A stretch of DNA of 64,000 nucleotides from Flavobacterium zepuense (GTDB taxonomy: Bacteria > Bacteroidota > Bacteroidia > Flavobacteriales > Flavobacteriaceae), in NCBI RefSeq assembly GCF_007097145.1, contig NZ_VJVZ01000006.1, positions 62,001-126,000 on the forward strand, read 5' to 3'. Below are positions 28,085 through 35,520 of this stretch, piece by piece (position 1 is the first letter of the stretch; each line of letters opens with the position of its first letter). Below the pieces are notes generated by a model. It was not told the origin of the DNA and searched no databases. It saw nothing but the letters and a program-made list of their open reading frames with translations. Position numbers and translations under genes: made by a program.

Positions 28085-29032
28085 TTGAACGAAAGAACGA
28101 TTGAACTGACAGACATCGCTCCTAAAGATTTTTGGGGCGCACAGGATTCACATCTTGAAACCATTAAAAAATATTATCCCAAGCTTAAAATAGTTGCCCG
28201 CGGCACCACGCTTAAGGCATTTGGCGAAAAAGAGCTGTTAGATGAATTTGAAAAGCGTTTTAAGCGCCTTATGCAACACTTTTCGCGATACAATAATATA
28301 GATGACAATGTTATAGAGCGCGTTATACATAGTGATAGCCAGGTAGAGCAAATGGATCCCAGCGATAAAATACTAGTGCACGGCATAGGGGGCAAGCTTA
28401 TTAAGGCAATGACCCCTAACCAGCAAAAACTGGTAGACTATATGGGTAAGAACGATATGGTATTTGCCATAGGCCCTGCAGGTACCGGTAAAACCTACAC
28501 GGGTGTTGCTCTTGCGGTAAAAGCGCTTAAAGAAAAACAGGTAAAACGTATTATTCTTACCCGTCCTGCGGTAGAAGCCGGCGAGAATCTGGGCTTTTTA
28601 CCCGGCGATATGAAAGAAAAGCTGGACCCATACATGCAGCCTTTGTATGATGCTTTGCGCGATATGCTGCCGCCACAAACGCTGGAGGATTACTTGCTTA
28701 AAGGAATCATTCAGATTGCGCCGCTGGCATTTATGCGCGGGCGTACGCTTGATAATGCTTTTGTAATTTTAGATGAGGCGCAAAATACCACCCACTCGCA
28801 AATGAAGATGTTCCTTACCCGTATGGGCAAAAACGCTAAGTTTATGATAACCGGCGACCCCGGCCAGGTAGATTTACCGCGCCGCACCATTAGCGGACTT
28901 AAAGAGGCTATCCTGATTCTTAAAGATGTAGATGGGGTAGGTATTATTTATCTTGATGATAAAGATATTGTGCGCCACCGCCTTGTTAAGAAAATTATTG
29001 AGGCTTATAAGAGTATTGAAAATCATGATTAA
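28085..29032 (+). CDS. PhoH-family ATPase, TTG start
   Basis: 315 residues of the PhoH/YbeZ family. Walker A is GPAGTGKTY (about residues 131-139) and Walker B is FVILDEAQN; ITGDPGQVDLP and IIYLDDKDIVRH are further family motifs. These P-loop proteins are linked to RNA metabolism (partner YbeY in many bacteria). Translation starts at a TTG (28085): the encoded MNERTIELTDIAPKDF is the usual N-terminus in flavobacteria and no ATG gives it. A CTTAG octamer array and an intrinsic terminator follow directly. Confidence 0.93.
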   Translation: MNERTIELTDIAPKDFWGAQDSHLETIKKYYPKLKIVARGTTLKAFGEKELLDEFEKRFKRLMQHFSRYNNIDDNVIERVIHSDSQVEQMDPSDKILVHGIGGKLIKAMTPNQQKLVDYMGKNDMVFAIGPAGTGKTYTGVALAVKALKEKQVKRIILTRPAVEAGENLGFLPGDMKEKLDPYMQPLYDALRDMLPPQTLEDYLLKGIIQIAPLAFMRGRTLDNAFVILDEAQNTTHSQMKMFLTRMGKNAKFMITGDPGQVDLPRRTISGLKEAILILKDVDGVGIIYLDDKDIVRHRLVKKIIEAYKSIENHD

Positions 29033-29037
29033 AAGAG

Positions 29038-29077
29038 GTTCTTAGTTTCTTAGGGTATTAGAATCTAAGAATCTAAG
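29038..29077 (+). repeat. octamer-periodic CTTAG/CTAAG array after phoH
   Basis: Five consecutive 8-base units, GTTCTTAG, TTTCTTAG, GGTATTAG, AATCTAAG and AATCTAAG, begin 5 bases after the phoH stop. The switch from TTAG to CTAAG makes the array partly self-complementary. Similar arrays lie at 32800 and 37605. Confidence 0.75.
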
Positions 29078-29087
29078 GCTACATATA

Positions 29088-29114
29088 CCCCGGGCAATGC
29101 TCGGGGTTTGTTTT
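29088..29114 (+). terminator. intrinsic terminator of phoH
   Basis: CCCCGGGC (29088-29095), loop AAT, GCTCGGGG (29099-29106; one G-T pair) then TTTGTTTT. Confidence 0.8.
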
Positions 29115-29240
29115 GACTGATTATACCAATAAAGCGCGGCGGTATGTGGAAATCTTAATTATAAACCATCATCATTGTAATGCGATTCTTAATCATCAAA
29201 CCTTCTTTAAAGAAATAGTTATTTAAATTAATTACTTTCT

Positions 29241-29248
29241 TATTTTTG
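29241..29248 (+). promoter_or_regulatory. -7 promoter box of purC
   Basis: TATTTTTG matches TAnnTTTG, 25 bases before the purC ATG. The -33 element is not clear. Confidence 0.45.
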
Positions 29249-29273
29249 CATCCTCAAACTACAAACAAAAACA

Positions 29274-30230
29274 ATGGGACAGAATAACACCATTACTACT
29301 ACAGATTTTAATTTTCCCGGACAAAAATCGGTTTACCGCGGTAAAGTAAGGGAGGTATATAATATTAACGATGCGCTGCTTGTTATGGTTGCAACCGACA
29401 GGCTTAGCGCTTTTGATGTGGTGTTGCCAAAAGGTATACCTTACAAAGGCCAGATACTTAACCAGATAGCTACTAAGTTTATGCGCCTTACAGAGGATAT
29501 CGTTCCTAATTGGCTGTTAGATACTCCTGATGCAAGTGTTGCTGTAGGCCATGTGTGTGTGCCGTTTAAAGTAGAGATGGTTATTCGCGGTTACCTTAGC
29601 GGCCACGCTGCCCGTGAGTATGCCGAAGGCAAAAGGGTACTTTGCGGCGTTGAGATGGCTGAAGGCCTTAAAGAGAATGACAAATTCCCGTCGCCTATTA
29701 TTACGCCAACAACTAAGGCAGATAATGGCGAGCACGATATGGATATTTCGCGCGAAGCGATATTGACTAACGGTATCGTATCTGAAGAAGATTATATAGT
29801 GCTGGAAAAATATACACGTGCGCTGTTTCAGCGTGGTACTGAAATTGCTGCATCGCGCGGACTGATATTAGTTGATACCAAATATGAATTCGGTAAAACT
29901 AAAGACGGCAAAATTGTATTGATCGATGAGATCCATACGCCCGATTCATCACGTTATTTTTATGCCGATGGTTACCAACAGCGCCAAAACAATGGCGAGG
30001 CACAAAAGCAATTGTCTAAAGAGTTTGTAAGGCAGTGGCTTATTGCTAATGGTTTTCAGGGTAAAGAAGGCCAGCAAATACCGGAAATGACCGATGAATA
30101 TGTAGAGTCGGTTTCAGAAAGATATATTGAGTTGTATGAGAATATCCTGGGCGAGAAGTTTGCCAAAGCAGATATTACCAACATTCATGAACGTATTGAA
30201 AAAAATATACTGGATTATTTAAAAAAATAA
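29274..30230 (+). CDS. purC: phosphoribosylaminoimidazole-succinocarboxamide synthase
   Basis: 318 residues, the long SAICAR synthetase form similar to yeast ADE1 and common in Bacteroidota. It ligates aspartate to CAIR with ATP in de novo purine synthesis. Motifs seen are YRGKVREVY with RDxxxx phosphate-binding context, [30 protein letters not shown], and the [12 protein letters not shown] signature. It is monocistronic with its own promoter and terminator. Nothing unusual. Confidence 0.97.
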   Translation: MGQNNTITTTDFNFPGQKSVYRGKVREVYNINDALLVMVATDRLSAFDVVLPKGIPYKGQILNQIATKFMRLTEDIVPNWLLDTPDASVAVGHVCVPFKVEMVIRGYLSGHAAREYAEGKRVLCGVEMAEGLKENDKFPSPIITPTTKADNGEHDMDISREAILTNGIVSEEDYIVLEKYTRALFQRGTEIAASRGLILVDTKYEFGKTKDGKIVLIDEIHTPDSSRYFYADGYQQRQNNGEAQKQLSKEFVRQWLIANGFQGKEGQQIPEMTDEYVESVSERYIELYENILGEKFAKADITNIHERIEKNILDYLKK

Positions 30231-30251
30231 TTCAGACCTAAAATTCTTTGT

Positions 30252-30285
30252 AAAACCGCCCCAACAGGGCGGTTTTGTTGTTTTT
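30252..30285 (+). terminator. intrinsic terminator of purC
   Basis: AAAACCGCCC (30252-30261), loop CAACA, GGGCGGTTTT (30267-30276), then a T-rich tract. Confidence 0.88.
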
Positions 30286-30305
30286 GTAGTTATGCATAGT
30301 AAGAA

Positions 30306-30342
30306 TGTAAATGTTAAAATTTAGTTAAACTAAATATTTACA
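30306..30342 (+). promoter_or_regulatory. nested palindrome upstream of the ankyrin gene (possible operator)
   Basis: TTTAGTT-A-AACTAAA (30320-30334) is a perfect palindrome nested in outer arms TGTAAAT (30306-30312) and ATTTACA (30336-30342). It lies 108 bases before the ankyrin start, where a regulator could bind; alternatively it forms an RNA hairpin. No factor can be named. Confidence 0.35.
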
Positions 30343-30449
30343 GTAACGTTTTCAAGGTAGTGAGCGTCTATTACTATATAACCGGCTAATCATCGGGAAT
30401 AGATAATCAAAAAAAATAAATCAACAATCATCATCAAAATTCAATTATC

Positions 30450-30830
30450 ATGAAAAAAACGATCATTTATTTAAGCCTTGCCCTTGTGGTATTTAGTAAT
30501 GTAGCAATTGCAAACGCAACTGAAGTTGTAAAACCTGCTTATGCAAAAGAATTTAGGAATGCAACCCCACTTGCAACAGCGATTGCAAAAGGTGACGTTG
30601 AAACCGTTAAAAAGTTTATAGAATACGGTGCCGATGTTAATGAGAAATCTAACGGTATGACACCGCTTATGATAGCGGCCCGTTACAATCAGGTAGAAGT
30701 TATTAAATTACTACTGGATAAAGGAGCAAATTTAAAGCTTACCGATGATAAAGGCCTTAGTGCACTTAAGTACGCCGAATTATCTAACGCTACACAGGCG
30801 GCAGATACTTTGAGACTTGCTAAAGCTTAA
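30450..30830 (+). CDS. exported ankyrin-repeat protein
   Basis: 126 residues with a signal peptide (MKKTIIYLSLALVVFSNVAIANA, about 1-24) and two to three ankyrin repeats from residue 44: TPLATAIAKGDVETVKKFIEYGADVN, then a GMTPLMIAARYNQVEVIKLLLDKGANL unit and a partial last one. Ankyrin repeats bind other proteins; the partner is unknown. It stands between purC and a small lipoprotein on the opposite strand, sharing a bidirectional terminator with the latter. Confidence 0.88.
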   Translation: MKKTIIYLSLALVVFSNVAIANATEVVKPAYAKEFRNATPLATAIAKGDVETVKKFIEYGADVNEKSNGMTPLMIAARYNQVEVIKLLLDKGANLKLTDDKGLSALKYAELSNATQAADTLRLAKA

Positions 30831-30850
30831 TTAGGTAATGTTTTAAATAA

Positions 30851-30872
30851 AAAAGCACCAATTGGTGCTTTT
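30851..30872. terminator. bidirectional terminator of the ankyrin gene and the small lipoprotein gene
   Basis: AAAAGCACCA/ATTGGTGCTTTT forms a near-perfect palindrome with A and T runs on both sides, between the convergent genes ending at 30830 (+) and 30874 (-). Confidence 0.85.
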
Positions 30873-30873
30873 T

Positions 30874-31041
30874 TTATTTTCTAAACTTGCTTATTATCCA
30901 TATAATAATTACTACTACAACTATTACAAGTATGATACCTACGCTCATACCTGCCTGAAAAATATCGCCTATGGCCTCACAGCTTGTAAGCAACGATAAC
31001 AGCATGGCGAAAACTCCTAATTTTATTACCCTGGTTTGCAT
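30874..31041 (-). CDS. very small predicted membrane lipoprotein (55 residues)
   Basis: A 55-codon reading frame too short for most ORF filters. The product starts MQTRVIKLGVFAMLLSLLTSC (lipobox LTSC, Cys21), continues EAIGDIFQAGMSVG and ends in one strong transmembrane helix (about residues 34-51, IILVIVVVVIIIW) with a basic tail SKFRK. Similar tiny proteins occur widely in Bacteroidota and are sometimes misnamed phosphatidate cytidylyltransferase; no function is established. A bidirectional terminator touches its stop codon, which supports a real gene. Confidence 0.8.
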   Translation of the reverse strand: MQTRVIKLGVFAMLLSLLTSCEAIGDIFQAGMSVGIILVIVVVVIIIWIISKFRK

Positions 31042-31146
31042 AATATTTTGTTTTTAAGGTTATTGTTACTTAAAGGTAAAGCAACAGTTGCAGTATTTTC
31101 TTAAAAATAAATTAATTGTATAAATATTAAGTATTTACAAAAGCTT

Positions 31147-31181
31147 GCAAACCCGTTATTAATTGTACAGGTTTGCTTTTT
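31147..31181 (+). terminator. terminator-like hairpin upstream of pyrR
   Basis: GCAAACC (31147-31153) pairs with GGTTTGC (31170-31176) across a 16-base loop and is followed by TTTTT. It lies 50 bases before pyrR and after no plus-strand gene, so it may act as an attenuator of the pyr genes. I do not see the Bacillus PyrR binding-loop sequence, so this remains a suggestion. Confidence 0.35.
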
Positions 31182-31231
31182 ATAAATCCCAATTTTTACC
31201 TACTTTTACAAACCAAACACAATACCGCATT

Positions 31232-31759
31232 ATGAGCCATAAAATATTGCTTACATCCCGCGAAGTCAATATCATCCTTCATCGTTTGGCATGCCAGTTA
31301 ATAGAAAAACACCTTGATTTTTCCGATACCGTACTTATTGGCATTCAGCCGCGAGGCAGTTTTGTTGCCAAACGCATTAAGCAAATACTTGAAAAAGAAT
31401 ATAATGTGCCCGAAATTAAGCTTGGCTTTTTAGACATTGCCTTTTTTAGGGACGATTTTAGGCGCACCGATATTGCTGCCAATATTACCCAGATAGACTT
31501 TATTGTAGAAAATAAAAAAGTAGTGTTTATAGACGATGTTTTATATACAGGCCGAAGCATTCGCGCGGGGCTTACCGCCATACAGTCGTTTGGGCGCCCT
31601 GCCGAAATTGAGCTGCTGGTACTTATAGACCGCCGCTTTAGCCGCCACCTGCCCATACAGCCCGATTACCGTGGCCGACAGGTAGATGCCATTAATGGCG
31701 AAAAGGTAAAGGTATCCTGGGTAGAGAATGATGGCGAAGACACTGTGTATTTAATTTAA
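31232..31759 (+). CDS. pyrR: PyrR-type phosphoribosyltransferase
   Basis: 175 residues from the ATG at 31232 (MSHKILLTSREVN); the frame opens further upstream but without family similarity. The PRPP-binding motif VVFIDDVLYTGRSIRAG and the LIGIQPRGSFVAKRI segment identify a PyrR-type protein, a uracil phosphoribosyltransferase that in many bacteria also controls pyr genes by RNA binding. It is followed at 24 bases by pyrB, consistent with a pyrimidine operon. Whether it regulates here is unknown; see the hairpin at 31147. Confidence 0.93.
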   Translation: MSHKILLTSREVNIILHRLACQLIEKHLDFSDTVLIGIQPRGSFVAKRIKQILEKEYNVPEIKLGFLDIAFFRDDFRRTDIAANITQIDFIVENKKVVFIDDVLYTGRSIRAGLTAIQSFGRPAEIELLVLIDRRFSRHLPIQPDYRGRQVDAINGEKVKVSWVENDGEDTVYLI

Positions 31760-31783
31760 GGCAAACTGCAACAACAACCAGAA

Positions 31784-32713
31784 ATGAAAGAATTAAGCGT
31801 TAATCATTTATTAGGCATAAAATATATCAACAAAAATGATATTGACCTTATTTTTGAAACGGCCGACCAGTTTAAGGAAGTAATAAACCGACCAATAAAA
31901 AAAGTCCCTTCGCTTAGGGATATTACAATAGCCAACATTTTTTTTGAGAACAGTACCCGTACCCGTTTGTCGTTTGAGCTGGCGCAAAAAAGGCTTAGCG
32001 CTGATGTAATAAGCTTTTCGGCAGCACAGTCGTCGGTTAAAAAAGGGGAGACCTTAATAGATACCGTAAATAATATCCTGTCTATGAAGGTAGATATGGT
32101 GGTAATGAGGCATGAACGCCCCGGAGCGGCACACTTTTTATCTAAAAATGTAAAAGCCAGTATTGTAAATGCCGGCGATGGAGCGCACGAGCACCCTACA
32201 CAGGGCCTGCTCGACTCGTTTACCATCCGCGAAAAGCTGGGTGAAGTAGGCGGCAAAAAAGTAGTTATTGTGGGCGATATATTGCACTCACGTGTGGCGC
32301 TTTCTAACATTTTTGCTTTGCAGATGCAGGGTGCAGAAGTTAGGGTATGCGGACCTAAAACACTTATACCGCGTTATATAGATTCGCTTGGTGTAAAAGT
32401 TGAGCCTAACCTTCGTAAAGCCTTAGAGTGGGCCGATGTAGCAAACATGCTAAGGGTACAAAACGAAAGGCTGGATGTTAATTACTTCCCCTCAACGCGC
32501 GAATATGCACAGCAATACGGCCTTGATAAACAATTGTTAGACTCGCTCGATAAAGAAATAGTTATAATGCACCCGGGGCCTATAAACCGTGGCGTAGAGA
32601 TAACCAGCGATGTAGCCGATTCACAGCAATCAGTTATCCTTAACCAGGTAGAGAATGGTGTCGCCATACGTATGGCGGTTATCTATCTGCTGGCAAGCAA
32701 AATAAAACAGTAG
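31784..32713 (+). CDS. pyrB: aspartate carbamoyltransferase catalytic subunit
   Basis: 309 residues, typical length. The carbamoyl phosphate-binding motif FFENSTRTRLSFELA and the HPTQGLLD motif are intact, as is MHPGPINRG near the C-terminus. It condenses carbamoyl phosphate with aspartate, the committed step of pyrimidine synthesis. It is probably co-transcribed with pyrR. A regulatory PyrI subunit is not seen nearby, so the enzyme may act as the catalytic trimer alone. Confidence 0.97.
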   Translation: MKELSVNHLLGIKYINKNDIDLIFETADQFKEVINRPIKKVPSLRDITIANIFFENSTRTRLSFELAQKRLSADVISFSAAQSSVKKGETLIDTVNNILSMKVDMVVMRHERPGAAHFLSKNVKASIVNAGDGAHEHPTQGLLDSFTIREKLGEVGGKKVVIVGDILHSRVALSNIFALQMQGAEVRVCGPKTLIPRYIDSLGVKVEPNLRKALEWADVANMLRVQNERLDVNYFPSTREYAQQYGLDKQLLDSLDKEIVIMHPGPINRGVEITSDVADSQQSVILNQVENGVAIRMAVIYLLASKIKQ

Positions 32714-32799
32714 TTTAATTATTAATTGCAAGTGTTGCAGCATCTTAAATATTTGCAAAAACCAACTCTTGTTTAGTATGTAACTTTGTAACTTAGCTG

Positions 32800-32838
32800 C
32801 TCTAAGCATCTAAGTCACTTAGTATCTAAGAACCTAAG
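32800..32838 (+). repeat. octamer-periodic CTAAG array before the STAS-like gene
   Basis: Units CTCTAAG, CATCTAAG, TCACTTAG, TATCTAAG and AACCTAAG run up to 3 bases before the ATG at 32842, and looser CTTAG words extend the array upstream to about 32790. Confidence 0.7.
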
Positions 32839-32841
32839 TAA

Positions 32842-33174
32842 ATGAAAGTAGAAGAAAAAGGACATACCGTTACCATCAAGGATACTCACGGCAATAGCGC
32901 TGATTTCCTTCAAAAGGTAACTACCGAATATAATACGTTTAAAAACAAGAACCTGGTACTGGATTTAAGTCACGATGGTGCCCTTACTTTAAACGGCCTT
33001 TTAGGGTTTTTACAACTCTCTAACAAGCACCGCAAAAACAAAAAGTCGTTTGTACTTGTTGTAAGCGATTTCGATTTTAATGAGGTGCCGGATGAAATGG
33101 TCGTAGTGCCAACGGTTTTAGAAGCCCATGATATTATTGAGATGGAAGAGATTGAAAGAGACCTTGGGTTTTAA
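32842..33174 (+). CDS. STAS-like small protein upstream of rnz
   Basis: 110 residues, acidic at the end (EMEEIERDLGF). The core LVLDLSHDGALTLNGLLGFLQLSNKHRKNKKSFVLVV has the strand-helix-strand pattern of a STAS/anti-sigma antagonist domain, but the phospho-acceptor Ser/Thr of classic STAS proteins is not obvious. It lies directly upstream of rnz in the same direction, a pairing I recall from other flavobacteria, where its function is unknown. A kinase or anti-sigma partner is not visible. Confidence 0.7.
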   Translation: MKVEEKGHTVTIKDTHGNSADFLQKVTTEYNTFKNKNLVLDLSHDGALTLNGLLGFLQLSNKHRKNKKSFVLVVSDFDFNEVPDEMVVVPTVLEAHDIIEMEEIERDLGF

Positions 33175-33256
33175 TGGATTGATTTAGTTACTGATATTCA
33201 GGAACTAATTATGCAAGGCAAGGGTAATTAAAACACTTTCCTTAAAAATTAAACGA

Positions 33257-34162
33257 ATGATTTTAACCATATTAGGCTGTTACGCTGCCACCCCCAGGAC
33301 CATGACCAACCCAACGTCTCAGGTGCTGGAAATTAAGAACCGAATGTTTTTAATAGATTGTGGTGAGGGTACTCAGGTACAGTTAAGAAAGCATAAAGTA
33401 AAGTTTAGCCGTATTAACCACGTGTTTATATCGCACTTGCACGGTGATCATTTTTATGGCCTTATAGGGTTTATATCTACCTTTGCACTGCTTGGAAGAA
33501 AGGCCGACCTGCACATATATGGACCCAAAGGTATTAAAGAAATAATTGTATTACAGTTAAGGCTTTCCAACTCCTGGACTACCTATAATTTGTTTTTCCA
33601 TGAACTGGATTCTAGTGAATCACAGGTGGTTTTTGAAGATGATAAGGTAATTGTTACCACTATTCCGTTAAGGCATAGGGTATATACTAATGGTTACCAT
33701 TTTCAGGAAAAGAGCGGCGACCGTAAGCTAAATATAGAGGCTGTAGAAAATTATGAGATTAATACGGCGTACTATCAAAAAATAAAAAGCGGCGGCGATA
33801 TCACCTTAGATGATGGAAGGGTAATACCAAACGAAGAGTTGACTTTCGATCCGCTTCCGGCTAAAAGCTACGCCTTTTGCAGCGATACGGTGTATTCTGA
33901 AAGTATATTGCCTATAATCAAAGATGTAGATGTGCTGTACCACGAAAGTACTTTCCTGGAAAGTGAAGCCCATTATTGTGAGCAAACCATGCATTGCACT
34001 GCAAAACAGGCCGCGATAATCGCCCAAAAGGCAAATGTAGGAACGTTAGTGTTGGGGCATTACTCTACACGTTACGGCTCTATAGAACCCTTTAAAGAAG
34101 AAGCACTTACAGTTTTTAATAATGTAGAACTTGCAGATGATGGTAAGGTATTTGAATTTTGA
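33257..34162 (+). CDS. rnz: ribonuclease Z
   Basis: 301 residues, metallo-beta-lactamase fold. The metal-binding motif SHLHGDH is at about residues 59-65, with further ligands in the FCSDT and LGHYSTRY motifs, as in tRNase Z. The enzyme removes 3' trailers from tRNA precursors lacking CCA. Length and motif order match bacterial short-form RNase Z. It follows the STAS-like gene by 82 bases. Confidence 0.93.
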   Translation: MILTILGCYAATPRTMTNPTSQVLEIKNRMFLIDCGEGTQVQLRKHKVKFSRINHVFISHLHGDHFYGLIGFISTFALLGRKADLHIYGPKGIKEIIVLQLRLSNSWTTYNLFFHELDSSESQVVFEDDKVIVTTIPLRHRVYTNGYHFQEKSGDRKLNIEAVENYEINTAYYQKIKSGGDITLDDGRVIPNEELTFDPLPAKSYAFCSDTVYSESILPIIKDVDVLYHESTFLESEAHYCEQTMHCTAKQAAIIAQKANVGTLVLGHYSTRYGSIEPFKEEALTVFNNVELADDGKVFEF

Positions 34163-34248
34163 TTTTTCGATATTTGGATTAGCAGATTATTAGACTTTGC
34201 GAAAAGATCCAACCATCTATAAATTCCATAATCTAATAATCTAAAAAA

Positions 34249-34893
34249 ATGAGCGACTTAAGCAATTACCGAAAATCATACGAAAAAAGCGAACTTACCG
34301 GGCAAAACCTTCCGGAAGACCCTATCACATTTTTTAAAAAATGGTTTATTGAGGTTGAGGAATTTGGCGGTAAAGGCGAAGTTAACGCCATGACCGTTTC
34401 TACCTTAGGTTTAGATGGTTATCCTAACTCCCGCATAGTCTTGCTTAAGCAATACAACCACGAAGGCTTTATATTTTTCACCAATTACAATTCTAATAAA
34501 GGCAGGGCAATAGCTGCCAATCCTAAAGTTTGCCTGTCGTTCTTTTGGCAGGAAATGGAAAGGCAGGTTATCATTAAAGGCATTGCCGAAAAAACCTCTG
34601 AAAATACGTCCGACGGGTATTTTGAGAGCCGCCCACACGGCAGCCAGTTGGGCGCTGTGGTGTCTCCTCAAAGCCAGGTGGTGCCTTCGCGCGAATATTT
34701 AGAAGAAAATTTAAAGGTGTTGGAGCAGAAGTATGAGGGAAGGGAAATTCCGCGTCCGCAAAACTGGGGTGGTTACCTTGTAAAGCCCGTAAGTGTTGAG
34801 TTTTGGCAGGGCAGGCCTAACCGTTTGCATGATCGTATTCGCTATAATCTTGAGGAAGATTATTCCTGGAAAATTGAAAGGCTGGCACCGTAA
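34249..34893 (+). CDS. pdxH: pyridoxamine 5'-phosphate oxidase
   Basis: 214 residues, the usual PdxH length. It oxidises pyridoxine or pyridoxamine 5'-phosphate to pyridoxal phosphate with FMN and oxygen. Motifs seen are PNSRIVLLKQYNHEGFIFFTNYNSNKG, then FFWQEMERQVIIKG (FMN-binding) and the C-terminal EFWQGRPNRLHDRI signature. It lies in the plus-strand run between rnz and sixA-like, separated from both by spacer repeats. Confidence 0.96.
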   Translation: MSDLSNYRKSYEKSELTGQNLPEDPITFFKKWFIEVEEFGGKGEVNAMTVSTLGLDGYPNSRIVLLKQYNHEGFIFFTNYNSNKGRAIAANPKVCLSFFWQEMERQVIIKGIAEKTSENTSDGYFESRPHGSQLGAVVSPQSQVVPSREYLEENLKVLEQKYEGREIPRPQNWGGYLVKPVSVEFWQGRPNRLHDRIRYNLEEDYSWKIERLAP

Positions 34894-34998
34894 GCCAAAT
34901 TTTAATACCAAATTAACAAAATTTAGGCAAAGCTGCGTTGTAATTTTTTAGATATTTAAGTTATTGATATTTAAATAGAAACACAACACACAACGCAG

Positions 34999-35520
34999 AT
35001 GAAAAACCTGATTTTAATTCGCCATGCCAAATCGAGCTGGGATGCGCCCCTCATAGATAAAGATAGACCGCTTTCTAAACGCGGTATTAATGATGCACAC
35101 CTTATGGCCGAAGGGGTGGAAGAGTACCTCCCAAAATCGTATATTGTGTGGAGCAGTACAGCGCAAAGAGCTAAAAACACGGCTTATATTTTTGCAGAGA
35201 ATCTTTCGATACCTGTTGAGACCATAACTTTTAAGGACGATCTTTACACATTTGACGAAAAAGCGCTTGAAAATGTAATAAAAAGCTGCGATAACCAATT
35301 TGATAACCTAATTCTTTTTGGTCATAACGGTGCTATTACTAATTTTGTTAATATCTTTGGGAACCGCGCTGTAGAGAATGTACCTACCGCCGGCTTTGTG
35401 TCTTTATCTTTTGATGAAAAAGACTGGAAAGACATTACCAAAGGAACGACAGAAACATTACTATTTCCAAGCGATTTAAAAAAATATGATCCACCACTCA
35501 CCGGTAAACCGGTACATTGA
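34999..35520 (+). CDS. SixA-like histidine phosphatase
   Basis: 173 residues of the histidine phosphatase superfamily. The N-terminal catalytic motif is LIRHAKSSWD (His in RHA) and the second catalytic His lies in LFGHNGAI. Such small SixA-type proteins remove phosphate from phospho-histidine or small phosphate substrates. Its last 35 bases overlap the start of ppk1 in another frame, so the two are probably co-expressed, and the polyphosphate phosphatase gene follows. The substrate is unknown. Confidence 0.85.
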   Translation: MKNLILIRHAKSSWDAPLIDKDRPLSKRGINDAHLMAEGVEEYLPKSYIVWSSTAQRAKNTAYIFAENLSIPVETITFKDDLYTFDEKALENVIKSCDNQFDNLILFGHNGAITNFVNIFGNRAVENVPTAGFVSLSFDEKDWKDITKGTTETLLFPSDLKKYDPPLTGKPVH

